A program made the position numbers and the translations under genes. DNA of 23,638 bases from CAJQQY01 sp964352225 (GTDB lineage Bacteria > Bacteroidota > Bacteroidia > Chitinophagales > Saprospiraceae), in the NCBI GenBank assembly GCA_964352225.1, contig CAYGRM010000057.1:1-23638 (forward strand), given 5' to 3'. A model generated the notes under the pieces. It worked only from the letters and a program-made list of their open reading frames with translations. It was not told where the DNA came from and searched no databases. This document shows positions 1 through 7,348 of the stretch, piece after piece; position 1 is the first letter of the stretch; every line of letters starts with the position of its first letter.

Positions 1-949
1 TGCCAGAACCATTACAAGGATCTCCAGAACCTGAACCACTTCCTGAACTACCGCTGCCAGAACCTGAGCCACTTGCTGTGCCTGAGCCTGAGCCTGATCC
101 TGAACCTGAACCACTTCCTGAACCTGAGCCTGAACTTCCATTTCCTGCATTAGCACATGGATCGCATCCATTATCAATAGACAAGTCTATTTGTTGAGAA
201 GAAGTAACTGTACTAAAAGTTACCGTATGTGGTCCTTTTCCTATAGCAAATTGAGGAGATGCTCCAGGACCAAAATCCCATGCGTAAACTAGACAAGGGT
301 ATCCTAAATCAGGTGCTTCAAATGTTGCAGTTTCACCTTGACAAATAGGTCCAGTTGGCCCATCGATAATTGGAGTAGGGCATACCTCTGGCGGAGTTGG
401 TGGAACTGCTGGTCCACATGAATAACCATTTTCAAAAAAGGCATTATCCAAGATAAGACTTCCAAATTGTTCTCCTGCAACCACAGGCGCAGAACAAGAC
501 ATATGCACTTCTACTAATTGTCTAAGTACACCACCTTGATTTCCATAAACTAAAAAGAAAATTTTTGAAGGAAATTTATCATCTCCCGCATTAGTTGCAC
601 TTGCTGTAAATGAAGTATTAATATCTATATTTCCTGAGAAATAAATATCGCCACTTCCATCATCATCATCGCTGACTACGATATAAACAGATGGGTCACC
701 ATTTGGTCCACCACCAAAATCATCGCACTCAGACTTGTCATCTTGAGTGTCATTTGATGCACTACACCCTTCACCGGTATAAGTCATCGTTACTGCTTGA
801 ACTTTGTCACCGCCAGTATCACAACAATCTTGAGCAGATAAATTTGCATTAACTGCAAACGCTAAAAAGAACATCAATAGATATTTCCATTGATTTTTTT
901 GGTTAAAAATTTCCCAAGGTAAATATTGGGGAGGGTAATTTTGTTTCAT
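1..949 (-). CDS. Secreted Cys-rich protein with PKD-like domain and Ser-Gly repeats (3' end outside window)
   Basis: The reading frame starts at the ATG complementary to 947-949 and stays open to the window edge, giving 316 codons. Residues 1-40 form a long signal peptide with a hydrophobic core (YLLMFFLAFA) and a cleavage site after NLSAQ. The next ~150 residues hold paired cysteines (DCCDTGG), an Asp-rich stretch (SDDDDGSGD) and a beta-rich region. A PKD/SprB-like domain follows, with ICQGETATFEAP and YAWDFGPGAS, then NGCDPCANAG and a Ser-Gly repeat region. I do not recognise a named family. Such proteins are usually exported and held on the surface or secreted by T9SS, but the C-terminus that would show this is not in the window. 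It lies downstream of, and on the same strand as, the CotH-type gene, 279 bases away, so it may have its own promoter. Function is unknown; adhesion or matrix roles are only inference. Confidence 0.8.
   Translation of the reverse strand, partial: MKQNYPPQYLPWEIFNQKNQWKYLLMFFLAFAVNANLSAQDCCDTGGDKVQAVTMTYTGEGCSASNDTQDDKSECDDFGGGPNGDPSVYIVVSDDDDGSGDIYFSGNIDINTSFTASATNAGDDKFPSKIFFLVYGNQGGVLRQLVEVHMSCSAPVVAGEQFGSLILDNAFFENGYSCGPAVPPTPPEVCPTPIIDGPTGPICQGETATFEAPDLGYPCLVYAWDFGPGASPQFAIGKGPHTVTFSTVTSSQQIDLSIDNGCDPCANAGNGSSGSGSGSGSGSGSGSGSGTASGSGSGSGSSGSGSGSGDPCNGSG
23..139 (-). repeat. Hexanucleotide repeat coding for Ser-Gly dipeptides
   Basis: Read on the minus strand, the DNA is a degenerate tandem array of the hexamer TCAGGN and close variants (AGTGGT, TCTGGC). 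It encodes alternating Ser and Gly, broken once by an Ala-Ser-Gly step. The unit is six bases, so gain or loss of units keeps the reading frame. A new Ser-Gly stretch appears to resume at 1-9, at the window edge. Confidence 0.8.
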
Positions 950-1123
950 GATCTGTGAATTTTGTTAAAAAATTAAAATGTTTGTTTATTAAAAAATATA
1001 GGGCAGGGTAAAAATTTAATTCCCTAACAAAAAGGGTGTGCTAATTTTTCAACCCAAATAAAATCCATTGTTATTATTTCTTTGATATCATAAATTCTCA
1101 TTTACGCATACCAAAGACAAATA

Positions 1124-1151
1124 CAGGACATAGCGTCGCTTGCTATTCCTG
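1124..1151. other. Hairpin in the 279-base gap between two minus-strand genes
   Basis: CAGGA at 1124-1128 and ATAGC at 1130-1134 pair with GCTAT at 1142-1146 and TCCTG at 1147-1151, leaving a single bulged C and a seven-base loop. It lies 78 bases beyond the stop of the CotH-type gene. It has no T run on the minus strand, so a normal intrinsic terminator is doubtful. The rest of 950-1228 is AT-rich and shows no gene. Confidence 0.35.
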
Positions 1152-1228
1152 CAATTTGATTGCCCTGATAAGCGCACTCCTGCACTATCAAAAAATCAAA
1201 ATTTAATTAACCCAGCCTTGAGCAAATT

Positions 1229-3676
1229 CTAAAAAATAAAAATCTTTTTACTTTGAAGACTTACCCCGTTTTGGATTTCTAAAAAGTAAACTCCACTAGG
1301 TAAATGCTGAACATCTAATTTTGTCGATGTTCTGTTTTTGGAAAAAATCTCTTCTTGAATTTTTTCTCCAATTGCATTCGTTAGCGTTACTTTCCAGTTG
1401 TTTAATAAATAATCGTTTTGGAATTTAATACTTATAAAATCATCGGTAGGATTTGGAAATATAGAAAACTGGTCTTGAATTACTACATTTTTAGTAGCAT
1501 TAAGATCTTCATTATTTTGTTGAAATGTAGGTGTTTGTAAAACAAACGAGCCTGTTCCATTTGGAATTCTTGCACTAGCAATATTAGTATTTTGAGCACC
1601 AAATTCAACCATGTCTATCATTGTTTCATCTTCGTGAACGAGTATAATTTGATCACCCGACTTGCTCAATCCAAAATCAGTATGTATGCCATCTTGTTGT
1701 AAATCTCTATCTGCCCAAACTATCAAATATTCTCCCGGGTCAATAGAACTTCCTTTGGGAAAAATCCATTTTTTAGTAAAATTACTATCGTCAGATAAAT
1801 AATAATCACTTAAATCAACTGTCTGAAATGTATTATTATAAATCTCAATCCAATCATCATACTCTCCTGCTGCATCTGGTACCCCTCCTCCAGCTTCCTG
1901 ATTGGAAGCAACGAATTCATTGATCACCAAATCATGAAATTCTAAATCAGTAAATGCAGATGCACAATTATGCTGAGTTGCAACTAGGTGAGTCACTAAC
2001 TGTACAAATCTTTGATTCATAAAATACCTTAATGAAGGAATTCTTGTATTTCCTCCCCCTGTTCCATTACCAGTATCATACTCAAAAAAATCGTGGGTGT
2101 ACATGTAGTTTGGATCTTCATGCACAGCATCTCGAATCATATTAGCCTTCTCTTCTATTCTTGCAGAAACATCGGGAACGTTAAAAACCTCCTCCAACAT
2201 CACACAACAAATATCCAAATAGCGATCTCGGAATTCAGGAACATTTAATATTCGATCAACTAATATTTTATCTGGGTTATTTAAAAGAATTGGAAAATTT
2301 AGATCGTAATCCACATCATAATTAAATCCAGAAGGTGGATTATTTTCAATCTCTTGGTACTTTATCTCACAAAAAACGTCCCACTCCTCATTACAACAAA
2401 AAGGATCTTCTTCTATCGTTTGTTGAAATATCGGATCTGTTGCTGGGTAAGGACAACTCCCATTAATGATACTTTGACAATCTGCTGGGTTATCATCTAA
2501 ATCAATTTCTCTGCATCGAGTTTGTTCACAGATATTACCATTCTCCATTCGAGTTGTAGTCAAGCAAACTTCCACTTTTTCAAAATTACTCGCATATACA
2601 TGAGTTGGATTTTGCGTCGTGGATACAAGCCCATCTCCAAAATCCCAATACCACGTTTCGGCTGCAGGTTCTGAATATTCTACAAATGATATAGAAGGAA
2701 TATTTTTAGAAAAAGTAAAATCAGTTTGCAGAATGCAAGCTGGATCATAAGGTGGCAAAGGGTCTCCACTAGTAGTTATGGCTCCTCCCATCGACAGATT
2801 ATAATCCCAAGGAATCCAATGTATTTTACCACTCTTGGGCTCATGATATAAATAAAAGTTTCGCTCGTTATCAAGATATGAATCCCAATTATTAATCATA
2901 ATATCTACTGCCAAAGCATGGAGATATTGATCTACATTGAATACTGACTCAATCGAATCAGCAAAATCTTGGTCAGGTGTATTATTCAAAACATCTAAAA
3001 AATGAATAAATGCACTCCAGTCATCCTCGGTTGTATTTGTTTTTAACTCAAAAGTATCTTTGTACGTATTTGGATCATCACCATACCATTTCAATTCTGA
3101 CCATCTTTGATTTTTCCATAAGTTCCCCTTGCCGCTCGCAAAGTTATTTTCCAAAAAAGTCTTATCTACTTGCTCAATAATTTCATACAATCCCCAATAT
3201 TCATCATTCAAATATAATCGAGAATAAGCTACTCGTGGTGCTCTCACTCCCACTTCTCTCATAAAGCCATAACCAAGATAGTCTCTCAACATTCCAGGGT
3301 CACCAAACCCATTATGCAAATTGATCTTTTTCAATCCATCGTAAGTTTGCCCTTGAGTAAATTCATTAAAATCTAACTTAAATGGCAACTTGTCATTGGG
3401 TACATAAAAAACGGAAGACTTTCCTTTCAGTCGCACACCTATCGTATCAAGTTGATTTCCGTCAATCGTCATACTTGCTTTTAAGTATGGAATATCTTCC
3501 CCACTAAATGTATTAAAATCATCATACCACGTAGTCAAAGTATCCCAATACTCTGCTTCGGAAAAATACAATCTAATTTCATGAATATAACTATCATCGA
3601 ACACTACATCCCCATTCTGTGCATTCACAGACAGGTTCGATAAAAAAAGAAATACTAATAATTGAAAATACCTCAT
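1229..3676 (-). CDS. CotH-type kinase with inserted PKD domain, lamin-tail domain and T9SS sorting domain
   Basis: I chose the ATG at 3676 because it gives a clean signal peptide (MRYFQLLVFLFLSNLSVNAQ); an ATG 42 bases upstream only adds a polar stretch. The protein is 815 residues. CotH kinase sequence runs from about 29 to 311 (GVRLKGKSS, WGLYEIIEQVDK, INNWDSYLDNERNFYLY, IPWDYN). It resumes at about 452-570 (RILNVPEFRDRYLD). Between these lies a PKD domain (YWDFGDG, NPTHVYAS) followed by a Cys motif (DPFCCNEEWDVFC). A lamin-tail domain spans about 579-715 (LVINEFVASN, DDWIEIYNN). The C-terminal ~80 residues (FSIFPNPTDD, LPSGVYFLEI) are a type A T9SS sorting domain, so the protein is exported to the surface or medium. 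CotH proteins phosphorylate secreted proteins; the substrate here is unknown. The usual WDxD motif reads WDYN. Confidence 0.88.
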   Translation of the reverse strand: MRYFQLLVFLFLSNLSVNAQNGDVVFDDSYIHEIRLYFSEAEYWDTLTTWYDDFNTFSGEDIPYLKASMTIDGNQLDTIGVRLKGKSSVFYVPNDKLPFKLDFNEFTQGQTYDGLKKINLHNGFGDPGMLRDYLGYGFMREVGVRAPRVAYSRLYLNDEYWGLYEIIEQVDKTFLENNFASGKGNLWKNQRWSELKWYGDDPNTYKDTFELKTNTTEDDWSAFIHFLDVLNNTPDQDFADSIESVFNVDQYLHALAVDIMINNWDSYLDNERNFYLYHEPKSGKIHWIPWDYNLSMGGAITTSGDPLPPYDPACILQTDFTFSKNIPSISFVEYSEPAAETWYWDFGDGLVSTTQNPTHVYASNFEKVEVCLTTTRMENGNICEQTRCREIDLDDNPADCQSIINGSCPYPATDPIFQQTIEEDPFCCNEEWDVFCEIKYQEIENNPPSGFNYDVDYDLNFPILLNNPDKILVDRILNVPEFRDRYLDICCVMLEEVFNVPDVSARIEEKANMIRDAVHEDPNYMYTHDFFEYDTGNGTGGGNTRIPSLRYFMNQRFVQLVTHLVATQHNCASAFTDLEFHDLVINEFVASNQEAGGGVPDAAGEYDDWIEIYNNTFQTVDLSDYYLSDDSNFTKKWIFPKGSSIDPGEYLIVWADRDLQQDGIHTDFGLSKSGDQIILVHEDETMIDMVEFGAQNTNIASARIPNGTGSFVLQTPTFQQNNEDLNATKNVVIQDQFSIFPNPTDDFISIKFQNDYLLNNWKVTLTNAIGEKIQEEIFSKNRTSTKLDVQHLPSGVYFLEIQNGVSLQSKKIFIF

Positions 3677-3743
3677 GTGATAAAACTGCTTTTGAGTATA
3701 AATAAATAAACTCAACATTTAAAAATGATGAAAATCTGCATTA

Positions 3744-3773
3744 AACTTACACGGAAGGGAAATCGTGTAAGTT
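3744..3773. promoter_or_regulatory. Perfect 10-bp inverted repeat upstream of the CotH-type gene
   Basis: AACTTACACG at 3744-3753 and its exact complement CGTGTAAGTT at 3764-3773 are separated by ten bases. The element lies 68 to 97 bases before the CotH-type start codon. It may be an operator or a hairpin in the leader; the sequence alone cannot decide. Confidence 0.45.
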
Positions 3774-3988
3774 ATTTTATAATAATCTTGGATCTTGGAA
3801 AATCTTAAATAGAATCTACCTTAATAAGAAGTTTCCAAATCTACTAATTAAAGTAAAAACGAAAGAATAATATGTGAAAAAATAGATTTTTGGAGGGTAA
3901 AAAATTCTATTTTTATTTATTTGGATCAGTTTTAACTAAGATGTCAAAATTAAGAAATAATTTTTCTGTAAATAAAATGAAAAGTGGT

Positions 3989-4028
3989 TTTAAAGCTTTC
4001 CCACATCAAGATGTGGGAAAGCTTTAAA
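3989..4028 (-). terminator. Long perfect hairpin after the two-component operon
   Basis: Bases 3989-4006 and 4011-4028 are perfect complements (18 bp, core GCTTTCCCACAT) around the four-base loop CAAG. It begins 20 bases beyond the stop of the response regulator gene and sits before the CotH-type gene on the same strand. On the minus strand the stem ends in GCTTTAAAACC, so the T run is poor. It probably ends or protects the operon mRNA. The stretch 3774-3988 shows nothing else. Confidence 0.55.
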
Positions 4029-4047
4029 GTCGCTTTTTCTTAATTTT

Positions 4048-4680
4048 TCAATCTAATCGTACCTTTCCGTCTAGATAAAGTTTGACTAATTCTGGACGCG
4101 AATTGATGTGTAATTTTTTATAAATATTTTTCACATGGTAACGCACACTATTGATCGAGTTATTCATCGCATCAGCAATCATCTTGTAGCTTAACCCGTC
4201 TATTAAGTATTTTAATACCTCTCCTTCTTTTTCAGTTAGTTGAATATCCTTTACCGCAGTAGGTTTTTGATTAAAAAAAGTAATTATTCTTCTCGCAATA
4301 TCAGGTGATAAAGCAGGAATCCCCTCTTTCAAATCGATCAGCGTTTGTTCTATTTTATCAAGTGAATTATCTTTCAATATATATCCTGAAGCACCCGCTC
4401 GTAGCGCTTTAAAAATACGATCGCTGTCTCTAAATGCAGTTAACATCACTACCTCTAGTTGATCACTTTTACTTCTTATTTTTGGCAAAGCTTCAATTCC
4501 TGTCATACCTGGCAACTCGATATCCAACAAGACAATATCTAATTCCTCTGGAAAATATTTTAAAAAATTCTCAGCAGATTCTGACGACAAAACATACTCT
4601 AACTTAGAGGACATTTCAATAATTTTGACTAGTTCATTTCGCACAAATGAATCATCTTCGATGATACCAACTTTTATCAT
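4048..4680 (-). CDS. NarL/FixJ-type response regulator
   Basis: This 210-residue protein has a receiver domain at about 1-120 and a LuxR-type helix-turn-helix at about 147-205. The phosphorylation site is D53 (VLLDIELPG). The acidic pair D9-D10, the switch residue T81 and the conserved K103 (GYILK) are all present. The C-terminal domain shows LTEKEGEVLKYLIDG and NSVRYHVKNIYKKL, typical of the DNA-recognition helix. It should be phosphorylated by the sensor kinase encoded nine bases upstream and then bind DNA as a dimer. Targets are not known. The inverted repeat at 3744-3773, in front of the next gene, and the divergent peptide gene at 6793 are the nearest candidates, by inference only. All active-site residues are intact. 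Confidence 0.95.
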   Translation of the reverse strand: MIKVGIIEDDSFVRNELVKIIEMSSKLEYVLSSESAENFLKYFPEELDIVLLDIELPGMTGIEALPKIRSKSDQLEVVMLTAFRDSDRIFKALRAGASGYILKDNSLDKIEQTLIDLKEGIPALSPDIARRIITFFNQKPTAVKDIQLTEKEGEVLKYLIDGLSYKMIADAMNNSINSVRYHVKNIYKKLHINSRPELVKLYLDGKVRLD

Positions 4681-4689
4681 ATTACTCTT

Positions 4690-6594
4690 TTAAATTTTCC
4701 ACTCTAAATAAACTTTAAATGAATTGGGACGCTCTTCTATTTGTAAAATTCCATTAATTTCATCTGCTCTTTTTTTAATATTCTCTAATCCTTTTTTTGA
4801 TGAAAATGGCGGATCAACTCTTTTTTGATCAAATTCATTTTTAATCAATAAAGACATTTTTTTCTTCTTTTCAATTTCTAATTCAATCAATACCGAGCAA
4901 GGTTCTGTATGTTTTAAAATATTATGAATCACTTCTTTAAAAATCGAATATACATTAGTTTTCATTTCCACAGGCAAAATTAACTCTCGATTGGAGTTTG
5001 TAAACTTGCTCTGAATGAGATACCCTTCTTCCCTCAACGTATTATCGATATGATCTTGCATTCGCTCAATCAAATCTCCTAAAGTACTTTTTACTTTGTC
5101 AACTGCCCATAGCATATCATACAAATCAAACATTAACTCATCACTTATTTTTTTGATCTGCTGAGCATCCTCCTCTGCATTGGTAGTTCGATTATCTTTG
5201 TTAGTTAGTCTGGAGGATAACATTTTAATATGATTGAGAGATGCCCCGATATTGTCATGAAGGTCCTTACTCAACTTTGTTTTGAGTTGGTCAAATTCTT
5301 TAATCTGCCTCATTCTATTGTAGGTGAAAAATAAAATTGCAGCTACCACCAAGAGGCTTATTAATGCTAATAACAATTGTATTAAATACTCTGAGTGATC
5401 TAACTTTCTAGCATTTTTCTCTTGAGCTAAATTCAACTTTTGAATTTCTGTTTCCGCTTTTTGTTGTTCATATAAATAGTTTAGTTTTTCAATCTCTCTT
5501 GAAGTCTCCGAACTATTCAATTTTTCCTTAGCAGCTAAACTTTGCTGAAATGCTGCTAATGATTTTTTGTAACTCCCAGTTTTTTCGTAGCTATCAGCCA
5601 ATATTTTATACAGTTTTTCATAGTGCAAATCAGTCTCAATATCATTGAGTAAGTTGATTCCTTTTTCTGCATTCGAGATCGCTTGGGTATAATTTTTCAT
5701 TCCTAGCATCGCAAACGCAATTCCGGAATATATTTCAACTCGTTGCTCTTTATCATCAGCGATTGAATTATAATCCAATGCTTTTTTATAATAAATTAAA
5801 CCTTCCTCAAAGTCATCTTGCAACACATAATTTTCACCAATATTTGAATTCACTAAGGCTAGCCTTCCATTTCTTTCTATCTCTAAAAAAACTTCTTCCG
5901 CTTTTTTAAAATAATCTAGAGCCTCATCATATTTACCATCACTTCGATATGCGACCCCCATATTATTCAAAAGCAATCCTTTTGCGACAGGGCTTCCAAT
6001 AGAGTCTGCTTGAGGCAGACCAGCCTCATAGTACAATAATGCTTTTTCATTATATCCTTCCTCATTATGAATGATTCCGAGGCTCAGATTTGAACGGAGT
6101 AAAGTTTCTGCATCTTGTAATTCCTCTCCTATTTTCCGCACCTTTAAATAATACTCCATAGCTTTGGCACTTTGGCCTTTTTTCCAATAAATACTCCCGA
6201 TATCATTGAGCGCATCAGCCATTCCAATAGAATCCTTTTCAACCTCAGCCAATTGTTTAGCTTGATCAAAATATTTTAAAGATTTGTCATAATCATTTTT
6301 CCGAAACGAATAGGTATAACCAAAACTTCGCAGCGTGGAAAATCCAATTTCATAATGAGGCAAGCTTTGACTTAACTTCAAGCATTCACTATAGTAATAT
6401 ATGGTACTATCAAAATCGAACTCATAATATTCATCTGCAAGTTCTTTCAAAACCTCCAACTTAATAGTATCGGTCTGTGGAGAATTATAGAGTTCTTGAC
6501 GAAGACTATCAATCAAACTTGTCTGTGCTCTTCCACTATTACTAAACAGCGAAAAAAATATTAAAATATGAATATTACAAAAAAACCTAGTCAT
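4690..6594 (-). CDS. TPR sensor histidine kinase
   Basis: The 634-residue protein starts with a signal peptide (ILIFFSLFSNSGRAQ). About eight tetratricopeptide repeats fill residues 40-360; clear ones are around MADALNDIGSIYWKKGQ and GLLLNNMGVAYRSDGKYDEA. A coiled coil spans ~366-400 and one membrane helix ~403-425 (YLIQLLLALISLLVVAAILF). The cytoplasmic part has a HisKA_3 dimerisation helix with the phospho-acceptor H446 (LSKDLHDNIGASLNHIK) and an ATPase domain with N-box N558 (EVIHNILKH) and KGLENIKKRADEING. The classical DxGxG box is not visible, which occurs in some members of this group. The TPR region should sit in the periplasm and sense a protein or peptide. It is co-transcribed with the response regulator, nine bases downstream. 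The ligand is unknown; a divergent leader-peptide gene starts 198 bases away. Confidence 0.93.
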   Translation of the reverse strand: MTRFFCNIHILIFFSLFSNSGRAQTSLIDSLRQELYNSPQTDTIKLEVLKELADEYYEFDFDSTIYYYSECLKLSQSLPHYEIGFSTLRSFGYTYSFRKNDYDKSLKYFDQAKQLAEVEKDSIGMADALNDIGSIYWKKGQSAKAMEYYLKVRKIGEELQDAETLLRSNLSLGIIHNEEGYNEKALLYYEAGLPQADSIGSPVAKGLLLNNMGVAYRSDGKYDEALDYFKKAEEVFLEIERNGRLALVNSNIGENYVLQDDFEEGLIYYKKALDYNSIADDKEQRVEIYSGIAFAMLGMKNYTQAISNAEKGINLLNDIETDLHYEKLYKILADSYEKTGSYKKSLAAFQQSLAAKEKLNSSETSREIEKLNYLYEQQKAETEIQKLNLAQEKNARKLDHSEYLIQLLLALISLLVVAAILFFTYNRMRQIKEFDQLKTKLSKDLHDNIGASLNHIKMLSSRLTNKDNRTTNAEEDAQQIKKISDELMFDLYDMLWAVDKVKSTLGDLIERMQDHIDNTLREEGYLIQSKFTNSNRELILPVEMKTNVYSIFKEVIHNILKHTEPCSVLIELEIEKKKKMSLLIKNEFDQKRVDPPFSSKKGLENIKKRADEINGILQIEERPNSFKVYLEWKI

Positions 6595-6792
6595 ATATAT
6601 TCAAGTTCAAATTTGGTACCTATTTTTTTAATATATATAATATAACCTTTTTTACGATTGATTTTTTGCCACAAAAAAAAGAACTTTGAACTATTCTCAT
6701 TTAAATCTAAGATTTCCCACTTACCTACTTCTTTATTTTTTCAAAATTTGATTAATGACTTTTGTTATTTCTCGAACAAACCTATACATACT

Positions 6793-7026
6793 ATGAATAA
6801 TGCAAAACACCCCCTTTCAAAAAGATTCATTTCTCAAACCTTGAGTATCCATGATATTCAAAAATTGAAAGGAGGCAAAAAGTCTGATGAAGAAAAAGAA
6901 CTCGAAAAACTAGAAAAGGAAGCCAGAAAGCGTTGTGAAAAAGCGTGGAAAGATGCAGAAAAAAGAGCTAAAGCAGAAGGCAGACAATTAAAAAGAATTA
7001 ATGGAAATGGAAACGGTATTTGGTAA
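6793..7026 (+). CDS. Small peptide precursor with double-glycine leader
   Basis: I chose the ATG at 6793, which gives 77 residues. An in-frame TTG at 6658 would add 45 residues of low-complexity AT-rich translation and is unlikely. Residues 17-28 read LSIHDIQKLKGG. Counting back from the cleavage point, this has L at -12, S at -11, D at -8, I at -7, L at -4 and GG at -2/-1, the pattern of leaders cut by C39-type peptidase transporters. The predicted 49-residue core is highly charged, helix-forming and Lys/Glu/Arg-rich, with a single Cys (C48) and the tail RINGNGNGIW. It is not like a typical bacteriocin. It could be a secreted signal, a modified peptide (RiPP) precursor, or a non-secreted small protein. 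No maturation enzyme or transporter is in the window. It is transcribed divergently from the sensor kinase operon and followed by a terminator at 7111-7152. Confidence 0.7.
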   Translation: MNNAKHPLSKRFISQTLSIHDIQKLKGGKKSDEEKELEKLEKEARKRCEKAWKDAEKRAKAEGRQLKRINGNGNGIW

Positions 7027-7110
7027 TTAATTTTATCATTCTGTCTAAAAATCCTTTTCTCTCTTTTTTTATTTAGCTCATCAATTTGAATTAAAAATCT
7101 TCTATTAATA

Positions 7111-7152
7111 AAAATCTTCCATGCCTTGTGTTTTGGGAGATTTTTTATTTTT
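7111..7152 (+). terminator. Intrinsic terminator of the small peptide gene
   Basis: AATCTTCC ending at 7120 pairs with GGGAGATT starting at 7135 (one G-U pair) across a 14-base loop, and the stem runs into TTTTTTATTTTT. It lies 85 bases after the peptide stop codon. Confidence 0.65.
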
Positions 7153-7182
7153 AAAATACTTTCTTACTCATCAATAAATCCT

Positions 7183-7190
7183 TACATTTG
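7183..7190 (+). promoter_or_regulatory. carB: Bacteroidota -7 promoter element for carB
   Basis: TACATTTG matches TAnnTTTG exactly. It is the first such site after the preceding terminator and predicts a carB leader of about 150 bases. No clear -33 TTTG is seen, only CTTTC about 20 bases upstream. Confidence 0.5.
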
Positions 7191-7227
7191 CACTCGATTT
7201 GGGATTTTCAATCTCCTAACCAAGCTG

Positions 7228-7263
7228 AAAATGACATTTTTTGACTCAAAAAAATGTCGTTTT
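7228..7263 (+). promoter_or_regulatory. Hairpin in the carB leader
   Basis: AAAATGACATTTTTT (7228-7242) pairs with AAAAAAATGTCGTTTT (7248-7263) with one bulged A and one G-U pair. If the promoter at 7183 is right, this hairpin lies in the untranslated leader. No pyrimidine-specific motif is evident. Confidence 0.4.
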
Positions 7264-7348
7264 CTATAAGTATAGAACACTAGTCACCTTTTGATGTTAC
7301 AGTAAAGAAAATTTAATAATCTACCAACAGAACCACAAACAGATCGTC

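Noticed and set aside
1..139. CRISPR-like regular repeats at the window start
   Set aside because: The repeat unit is six bases, lies in frame within a coding region and has no spacers.
6658..6792. Upstream TTG start extending the small peptide by 45 residues
   Set aside because: The added translation is low-complexity and AT-driven, and would bury the leader motif 70 residues from the N-terminus.
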